Positions 18,734 through 26,839 of a stretch of DNA of 64,000 bases are shown here, one piece after another (the stretch's first letter is position 1; each line of letters begins with the position of its first letter). The stretch spans positions 124,001 to 188,000 of the forward strand of contig JALOBW010000001.1 in assembly GCA_023228085.1 (NCBI GenBank), written 5' to 3'. The DNA is from a bacterium (GTDB lineage: Bacteria; Patescibacteriota; Minisyncoccia; Minisyncoccales; Minisyncoccaceae). A program made the translations under genes and the position numbers. The notes beneath the pieces are model-generated. The model saw only the letters and a list, made by a program, of their open reading frames with translations, was not told the DNA's origin and searched no databases.

Positions 18734-19792
18734 ATGGACTTTGATTACAAAATAATATCTGAAAAAATCTTAAAAGACCTACCAGAAAGAACAAAAATAG
18801 TTCTCGGAAGGCGATTTTCTTTAGGAAAAACGGGAAAAGGAGAAACGTTGGAATTTATAGGAAAAAGCTATAAAATCACTAGAGAAAGGGTTCGTCAAAT
18901 AGAAATAGATGGTCTTAAGAGAGCAAAGAAGATAATTAGTTCTTCCGATTTTAAGTCTGAATTCCAAAAAATTGAGAATTTTTTGGTTGAAAGAATAAAA
19001 AGCTATGGGTGTGTAAAGAAAGAAGATCAACTATTGTCCGAAATAAGTACTGAGGAAACTAAGAATTATGTCCTTTTTTTACTTAATTTGGTTGATGGTC
19101 TTGAGAGAGTAAAGGAAGATCAATCCTTTTATGCTTTTTGGGCGACGAACAAAGATTCTATTAATTTTTCTAAAAATGTCTGTAATGATTTTGAAAAGAG
19201 ATTTAAGGAAAAGGGTAATCCACAATTAATTGGTGATGTATTTGCTGAATTTACTAACAGTTATCCAGAAAAAAAAGTTAGTCAAGATGTTTTTCTATCA
19301 TTTCTAGAAATTTCAAAAAATATTATAAAATCTGTAGACGGAAAGAAAATTGGACTTAGGACTTCTCCAGAAGTAAATCCAAAAACAGTAAAAGACAAAA
19401 TACTAGTAATTTTGAAAGAAAACCAAAAACCACTACATTTCAAAGAGATTACAGGATTAATTTTTGGACTAAATAGGGAATTAGGAGTAAGAGAAAATAG
19501 AGATAAAAAACTACACCCTCAAACTGTTCACAATGAATTAATCAGAAATGAAGATTTTGTTCTAGTTGGGAGAGGGTATTATGCACTTAAGGATTGGGGT
19601 TATAATCCTGGTAAAGTAAAAGATGTCATCTGTGCGGTCTTAGCCGAAAGTGGTCCGATGACAAAAGATGAGATTATTCAAAAAGTTTCAAAGCAGAGAA
19701 TCGTTAAAGAATCAACTATTTTTTTAAGTTTGCAAAATAAAAATATTTTTGATAAAGACGAGGGCGGAAAATATAAAGTCCGCGAAGCATAA
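18734..19792 (+). CDS. Sigma-70 region 4 fused to HARE-HTH regulator
   Basis: This 352-residue protein starts with a region-4-like helix-turn-helix that recalls the -35-binding part of RpoD. It reads 'LPERTKIVLGRRFSL' followed by 'YKITRERVRQIEIDGLKRAKK'. The C-terminal half (about 215-350) contains HARE-HTH-like repeats with 'KPLHFKEITGLIF', 'GRGYYALKDWG' and 'GPMTKDEIIQKVSKQR'. HARE-HTH is shared with the RNA polymerase delta subunit and some chromatin proteins. There is no region 2, so it is not a complete sigma factor. It probably binds promoters or polymerase. I chose the ATG at 18734 over the TTG at 18728. Confidence 0.78.
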   Translation: MDFDYKIISEKILKDLPERTKIVLGRRFSLGKTGKGETLEFIGKSYKITRERVRQIEIDGLKRAKKIISSSDFKSEFQKIENFLVERIKSYGCVKKEDQLLSEISTEETKNYVLFLLNLVDGLERVKEDQSFYAFWATNKDSINFSKNVCNDFEKRFKEKGNPQLIGDVFAEFTNSYPEKKVSQDVFLSFLEISKNIIKSVDGKKIGLRTSPEVNPKTVKDKILVILKENQKPLHFKEITGLIFGLNRELGVRENRDKKLHPQTVHNELIRNEDFVLVGRGYYALKDWGYNPGKVKDVICAVLAESGPMTKDEIIQKVSKQRIVKESTIFLSLQNKNIFDKDEGGKYKVREA

Positions 19793-19794
19793 TA

Positions 19795-21168
19795 ATGCAA
19801 GAAACAGCAACTCAAATATATTCTATACTAGCAGGACTGGAGCAATACAGTCCTTATTTCTTTGCAGTATTTTATTTTTTAGGTCACGTATGGTGGTTTT
19901 TTTTGCCGTTTCTTTTCTTCCCAAATTATAGAGGAAAGTATTTGGATTATATGATAACCAAATTTGTTATATCCAAACCAAATGTGGTACTAGAAATAAA
20001 GCTTCCACGCGAAGTCACAAAACCTGTTAGGGCGATGGAAAATGTTATGAATACATTATTTTCCATATATGATGCACCAGGAGATTGGAAAGAAAAGTAT
20101 TTTGAGGGGAAAATCGTTTTAAGAATGTCTTTTGAGATAGTGGGAATAGACGGAGTTCCTCATTTTTACGTGAGGTGCCCAAGAGCAGCAAGAAAGATTG
20201 TTGAATCAGCTTTTTTCTCGCAATACCCTGAAGTAGAGATATTTGAGGTTCCAGATTATGCCGATGCTGTTCCTCATGACATTCCAAACGATGACTGGGA
20301 TTTATGGGGATGCGAATTTAAGGCGATGGCAAAGAGTGATGTTTATCCTATCAAGACCTATGAATCTTTTTTTGAAGAAAACATAGATACCAAAGAAGAA
20401 AAAAGGTTTGATCCAATCTCTACATTACTTGAAAATATGACCCTTCTTGAAAGGGGAGAGCAATTATGGATACAAATAATAGCAAAACCAGTCGCTTCAG
20501 TTGATGCAGAAGATAATTATTTCAAAAGAGGTAGAGAGGAAATTGACCGACTACTTGGAAGAAAGGCTGAGAAGAAAGCTGATATCTACGACGATTTACC
20601 AATGATTATAAGAATATGGGTATTGATTGCAAAAATATTGTTTCCTAGTTTTTATACTGGAGATGAAGATCAAAAAAAACAGGAGGATGAGTTTCCTTTA
20701 GAATTTAGACTAACACAAGGAGAAAGAGAGGTTATTTCTGCAATAGAGAGAAAAATATCAAAGACATGCTTTCACTCAACTGTACGTTTTCTTTATGTTG
20801 CAAGAAGAGAAAAATTTTCTGGGGCAGCTAAAGGATACGCTATTAGTCATTTTTCTCAATTTGCTACTCAGAATTTAAACAGATTTAAACCTCACAATAC
20901 AACCAAACTTCAGGCCCCAGAAATAGCTAGATTAAGAAGATTGTATTTAAAAAAGAGGAATATGTTTATGAGGTATTATTACAGAGAATTATCATATGGT
21001 GATAGATTATTTATGAATAATGTCACTCCTACTGCCTTTTTAGCTTCTTCTGAGGAGCTCGCAACTCTATTTCATTTCCCAGGTGTTGGGGTTGTTCCAA
21101 ACACTTCAATCGGTCGTGTTCCTACCAAAAAAGCCGCACCACCTTCTTCGCTACCTATTGGAGAATAG
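19795..21168 (+). CDS. Conserved membrane protein paired with a VirD4-like ATPase
   Basis: This 457-residue protein has one or two N-terminal hydrophobic helices (about 20-48) and a large cytoplasmic part. It starts 2 nt after the HARE regulator and is followed after 46 nt by a VirD4/TraG-type ATPase. The phrases 'HFYVRCPRAARKIVESAFFSQYPEVEI' (landmarks only) and 'LWIQIIAKP' recall proteins that always neighbour this ATPase in Patescibacteria. I cannot name a function. A role as membrane adaptor of a type IV secretion-related machine is inference. Confidence 0.7.
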   Translation: MQETATQIYSILAGLEQYSPYFFAVFYFLGHVWWFFLPFLFFPNYRGKYLDYMITKFVISKPNVVLEIKLPREVTKPVRAMENVMNTLFSIYDAPGDWKEKYFEGKIVLRMSFEIVGIDGVPHFYVRCPRAARKIVESAFFSQYPEVEIFEVPDYADAVPHDIPNDDWDLWGCEFKAMAKSDVYPIKTYESFFEENIDTKEEKRFDPISTLLENMTLLERGEQLWIQIIAKPVASVDAEDNYFKRGREEIDRLLGRKAEKKADIYDDLPMIIRIWVLIAKILFPSFYTGDEDQKKQEDEFPLEFRLTQGEREVISAIERKISKTCFHSTVRFLYVARREKFSGAAKGYAISHFSQFATQNLNRFKPHNTTKLQAPEIARLRRLYLKKRNMFMRYYYRELSYGDRLFMNNVTPTAFLASSEELATLFHFPGVGVVPNTSIGRVPTKKAAPPSSLPIGE

Positions 21169-21214
21169 AATAATAGTGTAGAATAAAATATATAGATTTT
21201 TATTTTAATATTTT

Positions 21215-23143
21215 ATGGAGCCTTTAAAGAATAGTAATATTACTTTTTTTGCACAAACCAGTTTTCGGGGAAAACAGGTTAAGTTTGGTATTAAACAAGA
21301 CGATAAAAGACGTCATATTTATGTTATTGGAAAAACTGGAATGGGAAAAACTGAACTATTAAAGAATATGATCGTTCAGGATATTATAAATGGCAAAGGA
21401 GTTTGTTTTGTTGATCCACACGGAAGTGCTGCCGAAGAAATATTGCATTTGATTCCTGCAAATAGGGTAAAGGATGTGGTTTATTTTAATCCTTCTGATT
21501 TAGAGAATCCAATCGCATTCAATATTATGGAAGATGTCAGCGCAGAGTATAGACATTTGATTGCTGGAGGTATTATGACTGTATTCAAAAAAATATGGCC
21601 AGATGTATGGTCATCCCGTATGGAATACATTTTAAACAATACAATCCTTGCATTATTAGAAGTGCCAGGATCAACACTACTTGGTATAAATCGTTTGTTA
21701 TCAGATGTTGAATGGAGAGACACAATTATTGCTCAAGTAAAAGACCCAGTCATAAAATCATTTTGGACTAAAGAATTTGCTAGATATACACAAAGATACG
21801 AAATTGAAGCTACTGCTGCTATCCAAAATAAGATAGGACAATTTATTTCAACTCCATTAATCAGGAATATTATTGGGCAAGAAAAATCGGCTCTTGATAT
21901 GAGAGAGATAATGGATACTAAGAAAATTTTTATTATAAATCTTTCAAAAGGAAGAGTAGGAGAAGAATCTTCGCGTTTGCTCGGTGCATTAATGATTACA
22001 AAGTTGCAGCTTGCTGCTATGTCTAGAGTAGATATGGCTGAAGAAGAACGAAATGATTTTGCATTATATATTGATGAATTTCAAAATTTTTCTACTGATT
22101 CCTTTGCAAATATTCTATCTGAGGCTAGAAAGTATAGACTATCTCTAATACTTGCTCATCAGTATATTGCTCAAATGGAAGAAAAGGTAAGAGATGCAGT
22201 TTTTGGAAACGTTGGAACAATGATTACTTTTAGGGTTGGCGCTGATGATGCAGAATTTCTGGAACGTGAATTTAGTCCAGAATTTACAATTCAAGACATT
22301 GTTAATCTTCCGAAACAAAATATTTATTTAAAATTAATGATAGACGGAATGGCTTCACGACCTTTTTCAGCAGAGACACTTCCTCCCGTAAAGGAATTAC
22401 CAGTGTCTATGGAAAGTGAAATCATTGAATATTCACGATTTAAATATGCTACCCCTAGAGAGATAGTTGAGAAAAAAATTGCAAGTGATACCGAAGAAGG
22501 TATGACTACTAGCGGGAACAGGGAACAGTCATTTAAGTCAAATGGAGAGCTGCACGATGCTGTATGTCAAAGCTGCAATAAAAAAATGAAAGTTCCATTT
22601 AAGCCAGATGGTAAGAGACCTGTTTATTGTAAAACTTGTTTGAAAAAAATGGCTGAAGAATCTAAAGACAAAAGAAGAATAGAGAAGCCAGAGATTTCAA
22701 ACAAAGAAAATACTAAAATTTTTGTTCCAGAAAAAGAAGAACTAGAAAGTTTTAAGCAAGAAGATCCAATTAGTACAATAGAAGAAAACATACCTCAAAA
22801 CGATGTTGCAATTGTACTAGACGTAAACACAGAAAGAGATAGTGATTTAGAGCTTAAAAAAGAAAAAACGAGCGATTCTTTTTCCGATATAGAATGGAAT
22901 AGTGAGGACATCGTTTTAAATAGTCAACATTTGAATGAAAAAAAAGAAAGTGAAGAAGAAAACATAATGAAAGAAAATAGGGAAATACTAAAAGAGGTTA
23001 ATTCCAAAGAATTAGAAACGAAATCTGGTAAAAAGATAGATTTTACTGGATTACTAGATATTATCAAAAAAGAGAGTGCTCAAACTAATACAAACTATAG
23101 TAAAAAAATTGTATCTCCAGGAGAAGTCGTAAAGTTTAATTAA
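21215..23143 (+). CDS. VirD4/TraG-like conjugative ATPase with CxxC-x17-CxxC zinc ribbon
   Basis: This 642-residue protein has an AAA/FtsK-HerA-type core. Walker A is 'GKTGMGKTELLKNM' (near residue 45), Walker B is 'LYIDEFQNF' (near 285), and 'LILAHQYIAQM' is sensor-like. No membrane helices are visible, so the upstream protein may anchor it. After residue 430 a small zinc ribbon occurs: CQSC and CKTC are separated by 17 residues that include 'VPFKPDGKRPVYC'. A long acidic low-complexity tail follows. Family members couple DNA or protein substrates to type IV secretion channels. In Patescibacteria the pair is chromosomal and its substrate is unknown. Confidence 0.85.
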   Translation: MEPLKNSNITFFAQTSFRGKQVKFGIKQDDKRRHIYVIGKTGMGKTELLKNMIVQDIINGKGVCFVDPHGSAAEEILHLIPANRVKDVVYFNPSDLENPIAFNIMEDVSAEYRHLIAGGIMTVFKKIWPDVWSSRMEYILNNTILALLEVPGSTLLGINRLLSDVEWRDTIIAQVKDPVIKSFWTKEFARYTQRYEIEATAAIQNKIGQFISTPLIRNIIGQEKSALDMREIMDTKKIFIINLSKGRVGEESSRLLGALMITKLQLAAMSRVDMAEEERNDFALYIDEFQNFSTDSFANILSEARKYRLSLILAHQYIAQMEEKVRDAVFGNVGTMITFRVGADDAEFLEREFSPEFTIQDIVNLPKQNIYLKLMIDGMASRPFSAETLPPVKELPVSMESEIIEYSRFKYATPREIVEKKIASDTEEGMTTSGNREQSFKSNGELHDAVCQSCNKKMKVPFKPDGKRPVYCKTCLKKMAEESKDKRRIEKPEISNKENTKIFVPEKEELESFKQEDPISTIEENIPQNDVAIVLDVNTERDSDLELKKEKTSDSFSDIEWNSEDIVLNSQHLNEKKESEEENIMKENREILKEVNSKELETKSGKKIDFTGLLDIIKKESAQTNTNYSKKIVSPGEVVKFN

Positions 23144-23153
23144 AGCAACTTTT

Positions 23154-23185
23154 AATCAAATAGGATAACCTATTTGATTTTTTAA
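23154..23185 (+). terminator. Terminator after the VirD4-like gene
   Basis: A perfect 11-bp stem (AATCAAATAGG-ATAA-CCTATTTGATT, 23154-23179) is followed by TTTTT. Confidence 0.88.
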
Positions 23186-23219
23186 ATAGTTGTGTTATCT
23201 TGTATTTGCGAGGTAAAAA

Positions 23220-23519
23220 ATGGAAGAAGATGCTCATTGTGAGGCAAAGGAAGATGCTCTCAAGAATGCAGAGTTTTATCTCCAGCAAATATCACAAGGA
23301 AGAGGTGATAAATTAATCCTCTTATGCTTTATTGCTGATTATATAAAGGGAGGAATTCTTACTTTTGAGGAAATGGGAATAACTGCTGAGAAGTTATCTC
23401 GGATGGCACAAGAAGCTTGCATAGACAAAATTTCTAAACTGCAAAACGAGAGTGTAAAAGTAAGGAGTATTAACCTTGAGATACAAGCAATAACGCTAAA
23501 AGCTGGGAATATTTCCTAG
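23220..23519 (+). CDS. Small helical hypothetical protein
   Basis: This 99-residue protein is predicted to be mostly helical and soluble, with no recognisable family. It has a GAGG-type ribosome-binding sequence 8 nt before the ATG (GCGAGGTAAAAAATG), which is stronger than at most genes here. It stands alone between a terminator and the pgk gene. Phrases such as 'AEFYLQQISQGRGDK' and 'FEEMGITAEKLSRMAQEA' may suggest a small helical-bundle regulator, but this is only a guess. Confidence 0.6.
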   Translation: MEEDAHCEAKEDALKNAEFYLQQISQGRGDKLILLCFIADYIKGGILTFEEMGITAEKLSRMAQEACIDKISKLQNESVKVRSINLEIQAITLKAGNIS

Positions 23520-23580
23520 TTTTTTTATTTTAGTTTTATTGCTATAATTTACTTGTAATAAAATAAGACTACCCCAAAAA

Positions 23581-24738
23581 ATGAAAAGTTTAAAAGATGC
23601 AAATGTAAAAGGGAAAAAAGTTTTAGTTCGTTGTGATTTTAATGTTCCGATAAGCGATGGACAGATTGATGATTCTTATAGGATTGATCAAGCTGTTCCA
23701 ACTATTCAATACTTACGAAAAGAAGGAGCAAAAATAATACTAATAAGTCATTTGGGAAGACCAAAAGGAAAAGATAAAAGCTGTTCGTTAAAAATCATCG
23801 CTGACTATTTAGATAAAAAAATAGGAAATGTTAAATTTTATAAAGATTGTATAGGTGGTGGAGTAGAAAAAGAAATAGAAAAAATGCTTACTGGAGATAT
23901 TCTTCTTTTAGAAAATCTCAGGTTTTATAGCGAGGAAGAAGCAAATGATCAAAAGTTTTCAAAAAGTCTAGCTTCTTTGGCAGATGTTTTTGTTCAAGAA
24001 GGGTTTAGTGTTTGTCATAGAGAACATGCTTCTGTGGTGGGAGTTGCTTCATTACTACCTTCGTATCCAGGTTTTTTACTTGAAAACGAGATTAAAGTAT
24101 TAACTAGGGGGTTAGCAAAACCAAAAAGACCATTGGTTTCTATTGTCGGGGGAGTCAAACTTGAAACAAAGGTAAAGCTAGTAAGAAATCTTTTAGAAAA
24201 ATCAGATTATGTTCTTGTCGGAGGGAAAATTGCTAATACTATTTTAACAATAAGAGGAATTTGTGTTCGTGACAACTGGACAAAGGAAGAGGCTTCATTA
24301 CTTGATGTTGCACAAAGTATAGATCTAACTAGTCCAAAATTACACCTACCAGTAGATGGGGTTATGGCATTAAAAAATCTTGATCAGAAGTATATGAGAA
24401 TCGGGGGAGTGGGAACGCTTAGAAAAGAAGAGGATATTTTTGATATTGGACCAGAAACAATAGAAAAATACAAGGCTATAATAAAAGAAGCTGGAACAAT
24501 TATTTGGAATGGTCCAATGGGCTATTCAGAGGTTTCTGTCTTTGAGAAAGGAACAAATGAAATAATGGACGCAGTTGCTAAAAATAAAGGATTTGCTATT
24601 GTTGGTGGAGGAGAAACTGTTGAGGCAATATTTAAAGCGAAGATGGAAAGCAAATTTGAACATATTTCAACAGCAGGTGGAGCAATGTTGGATTTTATTT
24701 CAGGAGACTTACTGCCTGGAATAAAAATATTAGGATAA
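23581..24738 (+). CDS. pgk: Phosphoglycerate kinase
   Basis: This 385-residue glycolytic enzyme converts 1,3-bisphosphoglycerate and ADP to 3-phosphoglycerate and ATP. The N-terminal signature 'KVLVRCDFNVPI' is present, as are 'SHLGRPKGKD', 'LLENLRFY' and the nucleotide-binding 'GGGETVEAI' with 'STAGGAMLDFI'. It is slightly shorter than typical PGK (about 395). Enolase and GAPDH are also in this window, so lower glycolysis is represented. Confidence 0.96.
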   Translation: MKSLKDANVKGKKVLVRCDFNVPISDGQIDDSYRIDQAVPTIQYLRKEGAKIILISHLGRPKGKDKSCSLKIIADYLDKKIGNVKFYKDCIGGGVEKEIEKMLTGDILLLENLRFYSEEEANDQKFSKSLASLADVFVQEGFSVCHREHASVVGVASLLPSYPGFLLENEIKVLTRGLAKPKRPLVSIVGGVKLETKVKLVRNLLEKSDYVLVGGKIANTILTIRGICVRDNWTKEEASLLDVAQSIDLTSPKLHLPVDGVMALKNLDQKYMRIGGVGTLRKEEDIFDIGPETIEKYKAIIKEAGTIIWNGPMGYSEVSVFEKGTNEIMDAVAKNKGFAIVGGGETVEAIFKAKMESKFEHISTAGGAMLDFISGDLLPGIKILG

Positions 24739-24758
24739 AATAATTGGAATTGCTAGTT

Positions 24759-25949
24759 ATGGAGAAAATAAAAAATATAGATATATTGGCAGAGATGATA
24801 AAAAAAGCTGTCCTTAAAAAAGAGCAGATAATTTTGTTTGGAGATTCTGATATGGATGGAGTTTCGGCGACAGTAATCGCCAAAGAGGCAATAAATAACT
24901 ATGCTTTTTTTCAAAAAAAAGAAGTAAGTGTTTTTGCTTATTTTCCAGATAGAAAAAATGAAGGATATGGATTAAATGATGTTGTTTTGCCTTATATTAT
25001 TAAAAAGCATCCAAAGGGTGGATTATTAATTACTCTTGATTGTGGTATAACCAACTTTGAACAAGTTAAAAGAGCTAGGGCGGCTGGTTTTGTTGTTGCG
25101 ATATTAGATCATCACAAGCCAGTAGAGGACGAATTGCCAGATGCTGATCTAATCGTTGCTCCAAAACAAAATGAAGATAATTATCCTTTCAAGGATTTCT
25201 CAAATGCTGGATTATCGTATAAATTAGCAGAGGAATTATTGGGAAAATCTATGACGGTCCTGTTTAAAGAGAACTTGCTTGAACTTGTAGCGCTTGCAAC
25301 AATTGCCGATATGATGCCCGAAAAAGATGAAAACATAGACTATATTTATAATGGTTTAAAGAATATTGAGAATAGTCAAAGACCGATACTAAAAGCTTTT
25401 TTTAGTATTTATAATCTCGGAGAATTTAATTCAAAGCGTGATTTAATTCACAGAATAAACAGTTGTTTTAATTTTAGTGCAATGGATGATAATCATGTTT
25501 GTCTACTCTATCATATATTAAGCGAAGTTGATTTTGAAACAGCAAAACAAGAAGCCAAAGAATTAATTGAAGAAAATCAGAGAAGACAATTTGAAATAAA
25601 TGCCTTAATAGATGAAATAAGGCAATCAGTAGATAGTAAATTAGGAACAAATATTGTATTTGAGGGTAATCCTAATTGGGGAATAGAATATTTGGGATCA
25701 ATAGCTTCAAAATTAGCATTATATTATAATAAGCCAGTATTTCTTTATCAAAGATACGATGAATTAAGTAGGGGAACAGTAAGATTACCTAAAAAATATG
25801 ATGCTGTTAAGGCGATGGAAAGCTGTAAGAATTTGCTAATTACCTTCGGTGGTCATCCTCCTGCGGCTGGCTTTACGGTAAGTAATGGTAATATTGAAAA
25901 ATTTCAATTGGCTTTAGTTGATTATTTCAATAAAGAAAATAGTAAATAA
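24759..25949 (+). CDS. DHH family phosphoesterase, RecJ-like
   Basis: This 396-residue protein has the DHH motifs 'FGDSDMDGVSA' (D-x-D) near residue 30, 'LDCGITNFE', 'LDHHKP' (DHH), and the DHHA1 motif 'FGGHPPAAGFTV'. RecJ proteins digest single-stranded DNA 5' to 3' in recombination and repair. This one is shorter than E. coli RecJ (577) and apparently lacks the OB domain, so it may act as a short RecJ or nanoRNase-like enzyme. I chose the ATG at 24759 over an in-frame TTG at 24744. Confidence 0.85.
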   Translation: MEKIKNIDILAEMIKKAVLKKEQIILFGDSDMDGVSATVIAKEAINNYAFFQKKEVSVFAYFPDRKNEGYGLNDVVLPYIIKKHPKGGLLITLDCGITNFEQVKRARAAGFVVAILDHHKPVEDELPDADLIVAPKQNEDNYPFKDFSNAGLSYKLAEELLGKSMTVLFKENLLELVALATIADMMPEKDENIDYIYNGLKNIENSQRPILKAFFSIYNLGEFNSKRDLIHRINSCFNFSAMDDNHVCLLYHILSEVDFETAKQEAKELIEENQRRQFEINALIDEIRQSVDSKLGTNIVFEGNPNWGIEYLGSIASKLALYYNKPVFLYQRYDELSRGTVRLPKKYDAVKAMESCKNLLITFGGHPPAAGFTVSNGNIEKFQLALVDYFNKENSK

Positions 25950-25976
25950 AAAGCTTTCCCTTAGGGGAAAGTTTTA
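25950..25976. terminator. Bidirectional terminator between convergent genes
   Basis: CTTTCCC-TTAG-GGGAAAG (25954-25971) has T-rich tails on both strands. It can serve both the RecJ-like gene (+) and the small minus-strand gene that ends at 25974. Confidence 0.75.
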
Positions 25977-26084
25977 AATTTGGATTTTCTCTTCCTCTTC
26001 TTTATTTCTGTCTTTTTCGGGGTATACATTTTTCTGATCGGCGTTTTCTTCGGTAGCTGGTCTAAAACTCCATTGATTACACAT
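25974..26084 (-). CDS. Possible 36-residue charged small protein
   Basis: On the minus strand an ATG at 26084 opens a 36-codon frame encoding a peptide that starts 'MCNQWSFRPATEEN' and ends in a Lys/Glu-rich tail. A strong purine-rich ribosome-binding sequence (AAAGGAAGTG) lies just upstream, and a hairpin terminator lies at the stop codon. These two signals make a real gene plausible despite its size. No family is recognised. The upstream stretch (26100-26150) holds a GACGACGTC-like palindrome that could be an operator. Confidence 0.45.
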   Translation of the reverse strand: MCNQWSFRPATEENADQKNVYPEKDRNKEEEEKIQI

Positions 26085-26153
26085 AATTTCACTTCCTTTA
26101 GGGACTGATTAAACTATATATTATTATTAAGACGTCGTCTATTGTTTTATAAA

Positions 26154-26181
26154 CAAAAAGGCTTCCTAAAAAAGAAAGCAT
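26154..26181 (-). terminator. Terminator of the 46-residue minus-strand gene
   Basis: Read on the minus strand, GCTTTC-TTTTTTA-GGAAGC is followed by CTTTTTG. It lies a few bases after the stop codon at 26185. Confidence 0.65.
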
Positions 26182-26184
26182 AGT

Positions 26185-26325
26185 TTAGTGTTGCGAGCGA
26201 ATCGGATTGATTTGCTCACAAGAAAGCTCTTGTATGGCATCGGCATCAATAATGCCAGAGTCTTTGGTTGCATTTTTGGCAGCATCCAAACTGCCAAAGA
26301 TAGCAACGTCCGAATGAACATTCAT
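26185..26325 (-). CDS. Probable 46-residue small protein, leaderless
   Basis: On the minus strand an ATG at 26325 opens a 46-codon frame ending at 26185. The peptide starts 'MNVHSDVAIFGSLDAAK' and continues with an Asp/Ala-rich helix. It has a near-consensus promoter, TTGACA-N17-TATATC, whose -10 box ends only 6 nt before the ATG. The mRNA would therefore begin almost at the start codon. A terminator follows directly. The local base composition is less AT-rich than the flanks. No family is recognised. Confidence 0.6.
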   Translation of the reverse strand: MNVHSDVAIFGSLDAAKNATKDSGIIDADAIQELSCEQINPIRSQH

Positions 26326-26331
26326 ACTTAT

Positions 26332-26360
26332 GATATAAACTATTATATTATTTTTGTCAA
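26332..26360 (-). promoter_or_regulatory. Promoter of the 46-residue minus-strand gene
   Basis: On the minus strand TTGACA (26355-26360) and TATATC (26332-26337) are separated by exactly 17 nt. The ATG begins 6 nt after the -10 box, which predicts a leaderless transcript. Confidence 0.6.
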
Positions 26361-26415
26361 TATTTTGTTCTCAAATTTTGATTGGATGTCTTATTTTGTA
26401 GTAATTATTAAAAAT

Positions 26416-26440
26416 AAAAAACAGGAAATTCCTGTTTTTT
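26416..26440 (-). terminator. Terminator of rnpB
   Basis: On the minus strand AAAAACAGGA-ATT-TCCTGTTTTTT is followed by ATTTTT. It lies just after the 3' strand of the RNase P P1 helix. Confidence 0.85.
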
Positions 26441-26445
26441 AAATA

Positions 26446-26770
26446 GTAATAGATTAGTAAGCCGAATTCTGTTTCTAAACAATCATCTATCTGGGATATT
26501 AATTGCTTAATACCTCTAGCGAACTACTTTTTTCTTCTTTATAAGAAGATTTGTTCTTGCTTCCGGGTAAGAGTTTAGCCGTTTCATCTCAAAGGTTTCC
26601 CTAAGAGTTCATCCCAAAGGGATGCTCTTCATCTTTCGAATTAGAGCGTTTCTGTTCGCATCTCTTTCGCTTGCGCGAATGACGGGAATTACCCGCTACC
26701 TGTTTATTCCTTTCGGAATGGAAGTTCGGACTTTCCTCCCTAAAAATAGGGCGATTGTTCTTTCTATTAC
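26446..26770 (-). ncRNA. rnpB: RNase P RNA
   Basis: On the minus strand this region holds the universally conserved RNase P segments in order. The 5' 'GAGGAAAGTCCGAAC' is P4/CR-I, followed by 'GGTAGCGGGTAAT'. The central 'CCGGAAGCAAGAACAAAT' matches the CR-II/III GAGCAAGACCAAA block. The 3' 'CAGAATTCGGCTTAC' is CR-V. The ends are set by the P1 helix: GTAATAGA (26763-26770) pairs perfectly with TCTATTAC (26446-26453). The length is about 325 nt, somewhat short but within the A-type range. The RNA matures tRNA 5' ends. It is transcribed divergently from murJ. Confidence 0.95.
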
Positions 26771-26779
26771 GGTAGAAAT

Positions 26780-26808
26780 ATTTTACTTAATTTGTCCAGC
26801 TTTGTCAA
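26780..26808 (-). promoter_or_regulatory. rnpB promoter
   Basis: On the minus strand TTGACA (26803-26808), a 17-nt spacer, and TAAAAT (26780-26785) form a near-consensus promoter. The RNA start predicted from P1 lies about 9-10 nt downstream. Confidence 0.8.
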
Positions 26809-26830
26809 ATCATTTGTTTTGGGCTATGAT
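26802..26830 (+). promoter_or_regulatory. murJ promoter sharing the -35 with rnpB
   Basis: On the plus strand TTGTCA (26802-26807), a 17-nt spacer, and TATGAT (26825-26830) form a promoter. Its -35 hexamer overlaps the rnpB -35 on the opposite strand. The ATG of murJ lies only 9 nt after the -10 box. Confidence 0.65.
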
Positions 26831-26839
26831 AAATTTATT

